Origin: Carboxydocella sporoproducens DSM 16521
GTDB lineage: Bacteria; Bacillota; GCA-003054495; Carboxydocellales; Carboxydocellaceae
DNA length: 46,369 nt
Assembly (NCBI RefSeq): GCF_900167165.1
Contig: NZ_FUXM01000015.1
Span: forward strand, 1 to 46,369
Direction: 5' to 3'
Below, in pieces: positions 27,118 through 36,802 of the stretch. A program made the translations under genes and the position numbers. Within the stretch, counting starts at the first letter, position 1; every line of letters begins with the position of its first letter. Under the pieces are notes generated by a model. The model did no database searches. It had not been told where the DNA came from and saw nothing but the letters and a program-made list of their open reading frames with translations.

Positions 27118-28831
27118 AATGGGCGGCTTCCGGCAGCACAGACTGAAAAACATCCATACCTTCGGAAGTGATATGGATAAAGGTGCGTCGTTCAGGGTCA
27201 CGCCCACCTTTGCTGTAGAGCTGTTCATAATATTCCCGGATCATACGATGGGCGGAGAATTTTTCCCGGGACATTTCGATACTGGCCCGCATCATCCGGC
27301 CCCAGCGGTCCTTGTCTTCATAGTAGGTGGGGATTACTTCATTGACCAGAATATGATAGAGGGCCTTCAGATCCTCGGCGTCCTGATCCCAGTGGGCGGC
27401 ATTTTTCTCAATTACATGGTCCAGCAGCCAGCCGCTGATACCATGCTGGGGACCTTCGGCTACCCAGCCATCCACGACACTCAGGTTCAGCACTCCATTC
27501 ATGGCAGCCTTCATGCCCGAAGTACCGCTGGCTTCTAAGGGCCGCCTGGGGTTATTGAGCCAGACATCACAGCCCTGAACCAGGTATTTGGCCACTTCCA
27601 TGTTGTAGTTTTCCAGGAAGACGACGGCATCGCCAAAGCGGCGGTCCATTTTGACCAGGTCGGCGATAATATTTTTGCCATGTTCATCAGCAGGATGAGC
27701 TTTACCGGAAAAGACCAGCTGCAATTTGCCGTTCAGCAGCAGGGGCTCGATCAGGGAAGTATTGCGAAAAATCAGGTCCGAGCGTTTATACGGGGCAGCC
27801 CGCCGGGCAAATCCTACCAGCAGGGCACTGGGATTTAAAGGCGTACCGGTACGCTGGCGGATGAAATCGATTAAGCGCTGTTTGGCTGCCTGGTGGGCCG
27901 GCCAGAGACTTTGTCCCTTCTGATAGGCATCCCAGATGGCCGGATCCTGCCAGGTGCGATCATGTACTCCATTGGTGACGGAAATGATGGGGGCAGAATT
28001 GCTTACCTCCTTCCACATCCGGCGGGCTACTTCCCCGTGGATACGGGAGACTCCGTTAGCAATACAGGAGAGCCGCAAACCGGCTACCGTCATCCCGAAG
28101 GGATCGCCACCAATCATTTTCATTTGCTCATAAGTCAGGCCATTATATGCCCCCATATATTGTAACAGGCCGTGATCATGGATTTCATTGCCTGCCGGCA
28201 CCGGAGTATGGGTGGTAAACACTATCTGCCGCCGGGCGGCCCGCCAGGCTTCCTGAAAAGAGAGGCCCTGGGCCATTTTTTCCCGGACCAGTTCCAGCCC
28301 GGCAAAAACGGCGTGGCCTTCATTGAAATGATAAATATCCACTTCTATGCCCAGGGCCCTCAGAGCCCGCACTCCGCCGATACCCAGCACAATTTCCTGG
28401 GCCACCCGGTCCTGGTTGCTGCCGCCGTAGAGTTTGGAGGTAATCCAGCCGTGACGGCTGCCGGGATAGTTGGTGTCCAGCAGGTATAGGGGAGCATTGC
28501 CATACTGGTCCACTTTTTTGATGCGGCAAACCACTTCCTCGCCCCGCACATTCACGGTAACCGTTACACCTGTGTCCTGCAGGAAACTGTAGTCATAAGT
28601 CGGGAAAACATCATAGGGACGACCATCGGCCCCGATGTATTGTTCAGTATAATCCTGAGCCCAGAGGATACCGATACCTACTACCGGCAAGCCCATGTCC
28701 CGGGCCGCCTTGAGATAATCACCGGCTAAAATTCCCAGTCCACCGGCATAAATAGGGAGCTGGGGGTGAAGACCATATTCCATACAAAAATATGCTACCC
28801 TGGGCAGGGTTTTTTGTTGCTGGTACTGCAA
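27116..28831 (-). CDS. glgP: Alpha-glucan (glycogen) phosphorylase, short GlgP type
   Basis: The enzyme releases glucose-1-phosphate from alpha-1,4-glucans using pyridoxal phosphate. From the TTG at 28831, 9 nt after AGGAGG, the protein has 571 residues, the size of the short bacterial/archaeal alpha-glucan phosphorylases rather than the ~800-residue classical form. Recognisable regions are AYFCMEYGLHPQLPIYAGGLG at the N-terminus, HFNEGHAVFAGLE and the PLP-site segment EASGTSGMKAAMNG. The frame extends to an ATG at 28888 but without a good SD. It is the last gene after phnDCE, 61 bp apart; no other glycogen gene is nearby. Confidence 0.92.
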   Translation of the reverse strand: MQYQQQKTLPRVAYFCMEYGLHPQLPIYAGGLGILAGDYLKAARDMGLPVVGIGILWAQDYTEQYIGADGRPYDVFPTYDYSFLQDTGVTVTVNVRGEEVVCRIKKVDQYGNAPLYLLDTNYPGSRHGWITSKLYGGSNQDRVAQEIVLGIGGVRALRALGIEVDIYHFNEGHAVFAGLELVREKMAQGLSFQEAWRAARRQIVFTTHTPVPAGNEIHDHGLLQYMGAYNGLTYEQMKMIGGDPFGMTVAGLRLSCIANGVSRIHGEVARRMWKEVSNSAPIISVTNGVHDRTWQDPAIWDAYQKGQSLWPAHQAAKQRLIDFIRQRTGTPLNPSALLVGFARRAAPYKRSDLIFRNTSLIEPLLLNGKLQLVFSGKAHPADEHGKNIIADLVKMDRRFGDAVVFLENYNMEVAKYLVQGCDVWLNNPRRPLEASGTSGMKAAMNGVLNLSVVDGWVAEGPQHGISGWLLDHVIEKNAAHWDQDAEDLKALYHILVNEVIPTYYEDKDRWGRMMRASIEMSREKFSAHRMIREYYEQLYSKGGRDPERRTFIHITSEGMDVFQSVLPEAAH

Positions 28832-28892
28832 AGTTTCTCGCCTCCTGTCTCCTTGATCAGCATTAGTTTTTCTAGAGGCGAAAAACATTATT

Positions 28893-29741
28893 CTATTCCA
28901 GTTCGTCTTTGCAGGTGATTGGCTGGTTTAGCAGGCTGTTGCGGATAAATTGTCCCAGTAAATCCAGCCCCAGAACCAGGAGGAGAATAATCAGCACCAG
29001 AGTAGCTACTTCGTGATAGGCAAACAACTGCATGCTGAGGGTTAGCTGGGTACCGATCCCGCCGGCTCCCACAAAACCCAGGACGGTAGCAGCTCGCATG
29101 TTGCATTCCCAGCGAAAGAGGGTATAGGAGAGCAGTACCGGCAGATTCACAGGAATGCGGGCATAAAGCAGCACCGCCAGCTCAGAGGCGCCGGTAGCCC
29201 GAACAGTATCCACCAGCCGCTGGTCAGTCGCCTCAAGAATTTCGGCATAGAGCTTGCCCAGAATGCCCAGACTGTGGGTGGCCAGGGCCAGCACCCCGGG
29301 AAAAGGGCCCAGACCGACAGCTGTGATAAAAATCAGGGCCCAGAGCAGCTCGGGGACGGCCCGGCAGAGATTCAAAAGCGAGCGGCTGAGATAATACAAT
29401 TCCCAGCGCAGCAGCCAGGGCAGGGTTCCCTGCGCGACCCGGGAGAGCTCTTCACCCCGGGGCGGGGTAGCCAGGATAGTCAGGGGAATGGCTCCCATGA
29501 TTGCCAGGGCGGTACCGGCAGTGGAAATAGCCAGGGTTTCCAGCAGAAGTTTGCCCACAGTTCTGAGAAATTCCGGGCTGAAATCCGGGGGCCAGAGGCC
29601 CAGCAGAAAGGCCTGCATGTTCTTCAGGTTACCGGCTTCCCGGAAAGCAGCGGGCTGGAATTTAGTATAGCTGAAACTCCAGCTGACCAGCAGCAGCAGA
29701 AAGAGGATCAGAGTCAGATGGCGGATCATTCGCTTAAGCAT
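28893..29741 (-). CDS. phnE: Phosphonate/phosphite ABC transporter permease
   Basis: The 282-residue permease has about six helices and the binding-protein-dependent transport motif (FVGAGGIGTQL near residue 220, plus the preceding EAA-like loop). The ATG at 29741 follows GGGGAGGTGGG; the longer frame from 29786 is unlikely. It overlaps the end of the ATPase gene by 8 bp. It belongs to an import system for phosphonate-like or phosphite anions; no lyase or hydrolase is encoded in this window. Confidence 0.9.
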   Translation of the reverse strand: MLKRMIRHLTLILFLLLLVSWSFSYTKFQPAAFREAGNLKNMQAFLLGLWPPDFSPEFLRTVGKLLLETLAISTAGTALAIMGAIPLTILATPPRGEELSRVAQGTLPWLLRWELYYLSRSLLNLCRAVPELLWALIFITAVGLGPFPGVLALATHSLGILGKLYAEILEATDQRLVDTVRATGASELAVLLYARIPVNLPVLLSYTLFRWECNMRAATVLGFVGAGGIGTQLTLSMQLFAYHEVATLVLIILLLVLGLDLLGQFIRNSLLNQPITCKDELE

Positions 29742-30477
29742 CAGCCCACCTCCCCGGTCCGGGGAAAGCCTCCGGTGGGCCATCATAGATCAGTTGCCCC
29801 TTCTGTAGCACCAGTAAACGTTGACAGTAAGTTAGAGCAAAATCCACCTGGTGTAAATTGCACACTAAAGTTATTCCCTGTTTTTCATTCAGTTCCTTAA
29901 AGATATTGAGCAGGAGATGGGCGGTATGGACATCCACCGAGGCAATGGGCTCGTCGGCCAGGATGATCTCCGGCCGGGCCAGGATGGTACGGGCAATAGC
30001 TACCCGTTGCTGCTGACCTCCGGAAAGTTCACTGGCCTTCACTTCCAGTTTATTGGCCAGGCCGACACTGGCCAGTACTGCCTGGATCTCCTCCCGTTCC
30101 CGAACGGTTAGCCAGCCGAGGGAGCGCATAACCTGCCAGGGAGAGATACTGCCCAGGCGGCCCATATAGACATTGTGGGCAACACTGAGTCCCGGAATCA
30201 GATTATAGTTTTGATAGACCAGGGAGATGCGGGTGCGGAGCTGGCGCAGCTGGCGGTGGCTGAGTTCTGCCAGGTCCTGACCCAGCACCGAGACCCTGCC
30301 GGAAGTGGGTAAAAGCGAGCCGTTTAAAAGGCGGAAAAGGGTGGTTTTCCCTGAGCCGCTGGCCCCGAGAATTCCCACCCGTTCTCCCGCCTTGATTGAA
30401 AAAGACACTTCTTTGAGGGCCTTGGTACCATTGCCATAGACCTTACTGACATTCTCTACCTGTATGATCGGCTTCAT
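29734..30477 (-). CDS. phnC: Phosphonate/phosphite ABC transporter ATP-binding protein
   Basis: 247 residues. Walker A GASGSGKTT (about 35-43), signature LSGGQQQRV, Walker B IILADEPIASVD and the switch His of CNLHQVDFAL are all intact. The protein powers uptake through the adjacent permease. ATGA overlap (4 bp) with the upstream binding-protein gene indicates translational coupling. Confidence 0.93.
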   Translation of the reverse strand: MKPIIQVENVSKVYGNGTKALKEVSFSIKAGERVGILGASGSGKTTLFRLLNGSLLPTSGRVSVLGQDLAELSHRQLRQLRTRISLVYQNYNLIPGLSVAHNVYMGRLGSISPWQVMRSLGWLTVREREEIQAVLASVGLANKLEVKASELSGGQQQRVAIARTILARPEIILADEPIASVDVHTAHLLLNIFKELNEKQGITLVCNLHQVDFALTYCQRLLVLQKGQLIYDGPPEAFPGPGRWADA

Positions 30478-31355
30478 TGTTTTAACAACCCCAGTCGTCT
30501 GGCTTCCTGTTCTACATAGGCGTAGTCTTCGGCTTTAACCCTGGCAAAGCCTTCAGCCCGTAAAAGCTTGAGCAACTCCGGATCTTTGATGCTGAGAAAA
30601 GCGTCCACTATTTTTGCTTCCAGCTGAGGGTCCATGCTGTCCTGGACACACCAGGGATACCCTTCAATGGGGTCAGATTTGGCCAGAATGCGGATTTTGT
30701 TTTTGTCGATTTTGCCATCTTCAATTAGCTTGTTCAAAATTCGGCCCTCCAGGCCACCGGCATCCACTTTGCCATTCTGAACAGCCAGAGCAGTGGCATC
30801 ATGTTTGCCGGTATAGATGATATTGGCGAAATCATCCGGTACCTTCAGCCAGGCCCGGTCGAGCATAATCCGTGGATACAGGGAACCGGAGGTGGAGTTA
30901 ATATCCCCGAAGGCGAAGGTTTTGCCTTTCAAATCCTGCAGGGTTTTAATAGGGCTATTGGCCGGGGTAATAATCAGGCTGTAGTATTTGGTAGTTTTGG
31001 TTTCACTGTCAATCTCCGTGACGATAGGATGAATTTTCGCTTTTTGTTTGGCCTGTACATAGGTGAGACCGCCGAAATAGGCCATATCCAGTTTATCTGC
31101 AGCCATTGCTTCTACTACACCGGCATAGTTGGTGGCAACAAACAGCTCTACCGGCATGCCCAGCTTTTCCTCGAGATATTTGCGGAAAGGCTCATATTTG
31201 GCTTTAATTTTCTCCGGGGCCTGGTTGGGTATGAGGCCGACCCGTAATACCTTGGGCTGCTCTTTCTTCTCACTGGTAGTGGCTGTTTGCTGGCTGCAAG
31301 CTGCGGACAGCAAGGCCACCAGTATGATCAACAGGGTGAGTGCTTTTCTGATCAC
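30474..31355 (-). CDS. phnD: Phosphonate/phosphite-binding lipoprotein
   Basis: The 293-residue receptor has a lipobox (LLSAAC) after a short basic start and a hydrophobic run. The PhnD fold is visible from VLRVGLIPNQAPEKI, then DMAYFGGLTYVQA and LKGKTFAFGDINSTSGSLYPR, where the Ser-Thr-Ser-Gly segment binds the oxyanion. GTG at 31355 lies 9 nt after AAGGAG and is preferred; the longer frame uses the SD itself. Ligand preference (phosphonate, phosphite or methylphosphonate) cannot be read by eye. Confidence 0.9.
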   Translation of the reverse strand: MIRKALTLLIILVALLSAACSQQTATTSEKKEQPKVLRVGLIPNQAPEKIKAKYEPFRKYLEEKLGMPVELFVATNYAGVVEAMAADKLDMAYFGGLTYVQAKQKAKIHPIVTEIDSETKTTKYYSLIITPANSPIKTLQDLKGKTFAFGDINSTSGSLYPRIMLDRAWLKVPDDFANIIYTGKHDATALAVQNGKVDAGGLEGRILNKLIEDGKIDKNKIRILAKSDPIEGYPWCVQDSMDPQLEAKIVDAFLSIKDPELLKLLRAEGFARVKAEDYAYVEQEARRLGLLKQ

Positions 31356-31393
31356 AACCCTCATCTCCTTCAAGCTAATCTTGTTTCATGGTT

Positions 31394-31424
31394 ACTATAG
31401 CATAAATTACTTTTTTTCGTCCAA
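31394..31424 (-). promoter_or_regulatory. Weak candidate promoter for phnDCE-glgP
   Basis: The minus strand has TTGGAC (31424-31419) and TATAGT (31399-31394), but the 19-bp spacer is long. No obvious PhoB-type direct repeats were noticed. Confidence 0.3.
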
Positions 31425-31472
31425 TTAAAGTTTTTTATCAGATTGAGCTGGTGATAAATTTTGCTTATAACA

Positions 31473-31502
31473 TTGACATTGACCGCATAAACTGTATATA
31501 AT
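31473..31502 (+). promoter_or_regulatory. Promoter of the aroF-pheS-pheT T-box leader
   Basis: TTGACA (31473-31478), an 18-bp spacer and TATAAT (31497-31502), giving a start near 31509. Confidence 0.82.
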
Positions 31503-31508
31503 ACTTAG

Positions 31509-31812
31509 CAAACAAAGTAATAAAAAGCGATGACGGAGAAAAGTAGCACGGGTCATACCTCCCAGGGAGGCGGGGTCGGCGACTGGAAGCCCTGCCAGGT
31601 TAGCCGTAGCGAAGTTCCCTCCTGAGCAGCCAGCTGAACGCCATTTCGGCCAGTAGGTGCGGCCGGTCACCCTGACCGTTATCCCGGGGGGCATATCGGA
31701 CTTACGGTCCCGTATGCTTAATGAGTGCCGGCTATCAGCCGGAAACTGGGTGGTACCGCGGAGCACAGGCTTCGTCCCATTATTTTGGGACGAAGCTTAT
31801 TTTATTTCTAAA
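31509..31812 (+). promoter_or_regulatory. T-box leader (phenylalanine) controlling aroF-pheS-pheT
   Basis: The T-box sequence GGGTGGTACCGCGG lies at 31748-31761. A perfect 11-bp terminator (GCTTCGTCCCA 31769-31779, TGGGACGAAGC 31786-31796) with a T-rich tail follows. Stem I begins near 31528 with an AGTA motif. The likely specifier is TTC at 31615-31617 (Phe), in the context GAAGTTCCCTCC. Uncharged tRNA-Phe should relieve termination. Confidence 0.92.
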
Positions 31813-31831
31813 GCAAAAGGAGGGTCATGGG

Positions 31832-33678
<1,847 letters not shown>

Positions 33679-33695
33679 ACTGGAGGGAAGAGAGA

Positions 33696-36122
33696 GTGCG
33701 TGTTTCCTTTAACTGGTTACAGGAATATGTGGATTTGACGGGGATTACCCCCGAGGAACTGGCAGAAAAAATGACCCGTTCCGGGGTAGCAGTGGAGAAC
33801 CTGCACTACCGGGGGGAAGGGATCGAAAAGGTAGTCGTGGGCCGGGTGGAAAAGATTGAAGCCCATCCCAATGCCGATAAGCTGCGGATTTGCCAGGTCA
33901 ATGTCGGGGAAGCTGAGTGGTTGCAAATCGTGACTGGGGCTGCCAATGTCCAGGCCGGGGATGTGGTGCCCGTGGCCCTGGTGGGAGCGCGGCTTCCGGG
34001 GGATATCAAAATCAAGCGGGGCAAACTCAGAGGGATAGAGTCCAATGGCATGCTCTGTTCCGGAGAAGAACTGGGGATTGAAAAACGATTGCTGCCGGAA
34101 GGACAACAGGACGGGATCCTGATTCTGCCTCCGGACATCCCCCTGGGAGCAGATATCAAGGAAATTCTGGGCTTAAATGATGTGGTTCTGGAGCTGGAAC
34201 TCACCCCCAACCGGTCGGATTGCCTGTCCATGCTGGGAGTAGCCTATGAGGTGGCGGCTTTACTGGGCCGGGAAGTGCGCCTGCCGGCCCTGGATTACCG
34301 GGAATACCAGCCGGGGGCAGCGGAACAGGTCCAGGTGGATATCGTTGCTGCTGATCTATGTAAACGCTACACAGCAACGGTTATTCGGGAAGTCAAGCTG
34401 GGGCCTTCACCCCTATGGCTGCAAAATCGTTTGCAAGCAGCGGGAGTACGTCCCATCAACAATGTGGTGGATATTACCAACTATGTCATGCTGGAACTAG
34501 GCCAACCCCTGCATGCTTTCGATTATGATACCTTGCAGGGACAGCGGATTGTGGTGCGGCGGGCAGCAGAGGGCGAAGAGCTGACCACTTTGGACGGGCA
34601 AGAGCGGACGCTGAGCAATGATGACCTGGTCATTGCCGACAGCCAGCGGGCCGTGGCTCTGGCCGGGGTCATGGGTGGACTGGATACTGAGGTAACAGCG
34701 GCTACCAGCCATATTCTGCTGGAATCGGCCTGGTTTGCCGGAGCCACTGTGCGCCGGACCTCCCGCAAACTGGGGCTGAGGTCAGAAGCATCCCTGCGCT
34801 TTGAAAAGGGACTGGATCCTGAGCTGGCACCATTAGCTGCCCGGCGGGCGGCCCATTTGCTGGAACGGCTGGCTGGTGGGCAAGTGGCAGCCGGTATGGT
34901 TGATGTACAGGTGGAAAAGTGGCAGGCACCGGTGATCAGGCTGAAAACCCAGCGGGTTAATTCCTATCTGGGGCTGCAGCTGACCTCTGCAGAAATTGCT
35001 GAGCTGCTGGAACGCCTGGGTTTGACCGTGAACGAAGCGGAACCGGGCGTACTGGTAGTAACAGTTCCCAGCCGGCGCCAGGACCTGAGCATTGAAGCTG
35101 ATCTGATTGAGGAAGTAGCCCGGCTCTATGGCTACGACCGCATTCCTACTGATTTGCCGGTAATGGCTACCACCCAGGGACGCTTGAAGCGGGAACAGGC
35201 CCTGGCGGCCCGGGTGCGGGACTATCTGGTCGGAGCGGGCCTGACGGAAGTGATCAATCTCAGCTTTGCCAATCCCGGCCAGCTGGAGAAGTTGAACCTG
35301 CCCCAGGGCAGTCCCCTGGCCCGGGCGGTAGTAATCCAGAATCCTCTCAGTGAGGAAGCATCACAAATGCGGACCACTCTCCTGCCGGGCCTGCTGGAGA
35401 CAGCGCGACGCAATTATAACCGGCGGCTCAGGGAAATGGCCATTTTTGAACAGGGTCATGTTTTCCTGCCCCGGGGAGAAGGGGAATTGCCACGGGAAAG
35501 CCTGGAGCTGGCCTTCCTGGGCCTGGGCAGCAGCCCTCGCAGCTGGCTGGGGGCAGGCCAGCCCTATGATTTCTACTGGGCCAAAGGCATTGCCGAGGGA
35601 TTATTTCAACTGCTAGGTATTACTGATGTACGCTGGCAGCCGGTGGAGTTCCTGCCCACCTTCCATCCGGGCCGTACGGCTCGGGCAGTAGCTGGCGGCC
35701 GGGAACTGGCCTTGATCGGGCAGCTTCACCCTGATGTGGTTGAAAACTATGAATTGAGCGGGGAGATTGTAGCTGGCGAAATGTATCTGGAAAATCTCTT
35801 TGCTGTTGCAGGTGGAGTGAAACAATACCAGCCCCTGGCCCGCTTCCCCGGCATTGCCCGGGATTTGGCCCTGCTGGTACCGGTGGAAACCCCGGCGCAA
35901 GAACTGTTGCGGGTAGTGCGGGAACAGGGCGATGAAATCCTGGAGCGGGTGGAAATCTTCGATGTCTACCAGGGGACCCAGGTGCCGGCGGGATGGAAGA
36001 GCATGGCTCTCAGCCTCTATTACCAGGCGGCTGACCGTACCTTGACCGATGAAGAAGTAAATGCCCGGCAGGAGCGGATCCTGACTGCTGTAGCTGCGGA
36101 GTTTGGTGGCAAGCTGCGCTAG
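33696..36122 (+). CDS. pheT: Phenylalanyl-tRNA synthetase beta subunit
   Basis: 808 residues, normal length. From the N-terminus: an EMAP-like tRNA-binding domain (about 40-150), the B3/4 editing domain (about 210-385), B5 (about 405-475), the catalytic-like core and a C-terminal anticodon-binding FDX-ACB domain (about 715-808). The start GTG 33696 follows GGAGGGAAGAGAG. It edits mischarged Tyr-tRNA-Phe and positions the tRNA. Last gene of the Phe T-box operon. Confidence 0.97.
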   Translation: MRVSFNWLQEYVDLTGITPEELAEKMTRSGVAVENLHYRGEGIEKVVVGRVEKIEAHPNADKLRICQVNVGEAEWLQIVTGAANVQAGDVVPVALVGARLPGDIKIKRGKLRGIESNGMLCSGEELGIEKRLLPEGQQDGILILPPDIPLGADIKEILGLNDVVLELELTPNRSDCLSMLGVAYEVAALLGREVRLPALDYREYQPGAAEQVQVDIVAADLCKRYTATVIREVKLGPSPLWLQNRLQAAGVRPINNVVDITNYVMLELGQPLHAFDYDTLQGQRIVVRRAAEGEELTTLDGQERTLSNDDLVIADSQRAVALAGVMGGLDTEVTAATSHILLESAWFAGATVRRTSRKLGLRSEASLRFEKGLDPELAPLAARRAAHLLERLAGGQVAAGMVDVQVEKWQAPVIRLKTQRVNSYLGLQLTSAEIAELLERLGLTVNEAEPGVLVVTVPSRRQDLSIEADLIEEVARLYGYDRIPTDLPVMATTQGRLKREQALAARVRDYLVGAGLTEVINLSFANPGQLEKLNLPQGSPLARAVVIQNPLSEEASQMRTTLLPGLLETARRNYNRRLREMAIFEQGHVFLPRGEGELPRESLELAFLGLGSSPRSWLGAGQPYDFYWAKGIAEGLFQLLGITDVRWQPVEFLPTFHPGRTARAVAGGRELALIGQLHPDVVENYELSGEIVAGEMYLENLFAVAGGVKQYQPLARFPGIARDLALLVPVETPAQELLRVVREQGDEILERVEIFDVYQGTQVPAGWKSMALSLYYQAADRTLTDEEVNARQERILTAVAAEFGGKLR

Positions 36123-36129
36123 GCGGATT

Positions 36130-36157
36130 TTGTTCCGCGATGGGGGGCAGATATAAT
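36130..36157 (+). promoter_or_regulatory. Putative promoter of the 36242 gene
   Basis: TTGTTC (36130-36135), a 16-bp spacer and TATAAT (36152-36157) lie just after the pheT stop, predicting a start near 36164. Confidence 0.5.
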
Positions 36158-36163
36158 GACCGA

Positions 36164-36241
36164 GGGAAAAATTTCCCTTTAGTATCTTTCTACACCCCTC
36201 CGGCCACACTATCATTAAACAGCAATGCTGGAGGGGTGTGT
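36164..36241 (+). promoter_or_regulatory. Leader with SD-sequestering hairpin before the 36242 gene
   Basis: A first small hairpin GGGAAA/TTTCCC (36164-36177) sits at the predicted 5' end and could also end pheT transcripts. A second, ACACCCCTCC (36192-36201) with GGAGGGGTGT (36230-36239), extended by three more pairs, buries the entire SD of the next gene. The start codon is at 36242. Confidence 0.6.
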
Positions 36242-36688
36242 ATGCAAATTGAGGCCTATTTTGGCAATCTCAAACGGGCCAGTGAAACGGTAGCCCGCTT
36301 GAAAGCTGCTGGCTTTAACAAAGTTTATATGGATATCAATGACCATTACAATGAAGACCTAAATGTGGACACCAATCTGGCCGGTGCTGAGGGAGCACCC
36401 AGTCTGGCTGGCCTGACTTTGCGCTCTGCCGCTCATGCGGTGGATATGAGCAAATCTCCCCTGGCAGCGGCCAGCCCCATGGCCAGTGGTTATGGGCGGT
36501 TCGAGGAAATAGCTGATGTTAACTGCAAGGTAATTGTGGAGGTAGAAGAGGGCAAAGCAGAAGAGGCGCGCCAGCTGCTACGCCAGGAAGGTGGCGAGTT
36601 GAAGGATCCAAATATCGCCCGGCCGCGAATTATCGATGATGCAGATCTCCTGGATGCTGTGATCGATAATATCAGTAAAAACATCTAG
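36242..36688 (+). CDS. Small protein of unknown function with two ACT/stress-protein-like halves
   Basis: 148 residues, beginning MQIEAYFGNLKRASETVARL. The ATG at 36242 follows GGAGGGG at good distance; the longer frame from 36140 runs through the promoter and hairpin. The N-terminal ~45 residues resemble the alpha/beta start of general-stress proteins of the YflT type (one strand, then a helix, then a strand with KVYMDINDHYNED). A low-complexity middle rich in Ala/Ser/Met (about 60-95) follows, then a second strand-helix unit (CKVIVEVEEGKAEEARQLLRQEGG). No signal or membrane segment. The function is not recognised. Translation is probably regulated by the hairpin upstream. Confidence 0.75.
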   Translation: MQIEAYFGNLKRASETVARLKAAGFNKVYMDINDHYNEDLNVDTNLAGAEGAPSLAGLTLRSAAHAVDMSKSPLAAASPMASGYGRFEEIADVNCKVIVEVEEGKAEEARQLLRQEGGELKDPNIARPRIIDDADLLDAVIDNISKNI

Positions 36689-36704
36689 TGCGAAAAAACA
36701 TTTC

Positions 36705-36732
36705 AAAGTGTGGCTACGGTCACACTTTTTTT
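36705..36732 (+). terminator. Terminator and possible CRP/FNR-type operator before hcp
   Basis: AAAGTGTG (36705-36712) and CACACTTT (36721-36728) form a hairpin followed by a T tract, so it can end the 36242 transcript. The same dyad contains TGTGG-N6-TCACA, one base from the CRP/FNR-family consensus, and lies upstream of hcp. Confidence 0.7.
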
Positions 36733-36745
36733 ATTTGGACTGTGT

Positions 36746-36751
36746 TACAAT
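36746..36751 (+). promoter_or_regulatory. Putative -10 box of hcp
   Basis: TACAAT with no matching -35 at 16-18 bp. The predicted start (36758) is 41.5 bp from the centre of the upstream dyad, as in activator-dependent promoters. Confidence 0.45.
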
Positions 36752-36802
36752 TTAGCCAGAGCTTACCACTACAAGAAAAGATAAGAGGAGGATGATGGAA
36801 AC

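Noticed and set aside
31721-31831. N-terminal extension of DAHP synthase
   Set aside because: These codons lie in the T-box antiterminator/terminator; the ATG at 31832 has a perfect SD.
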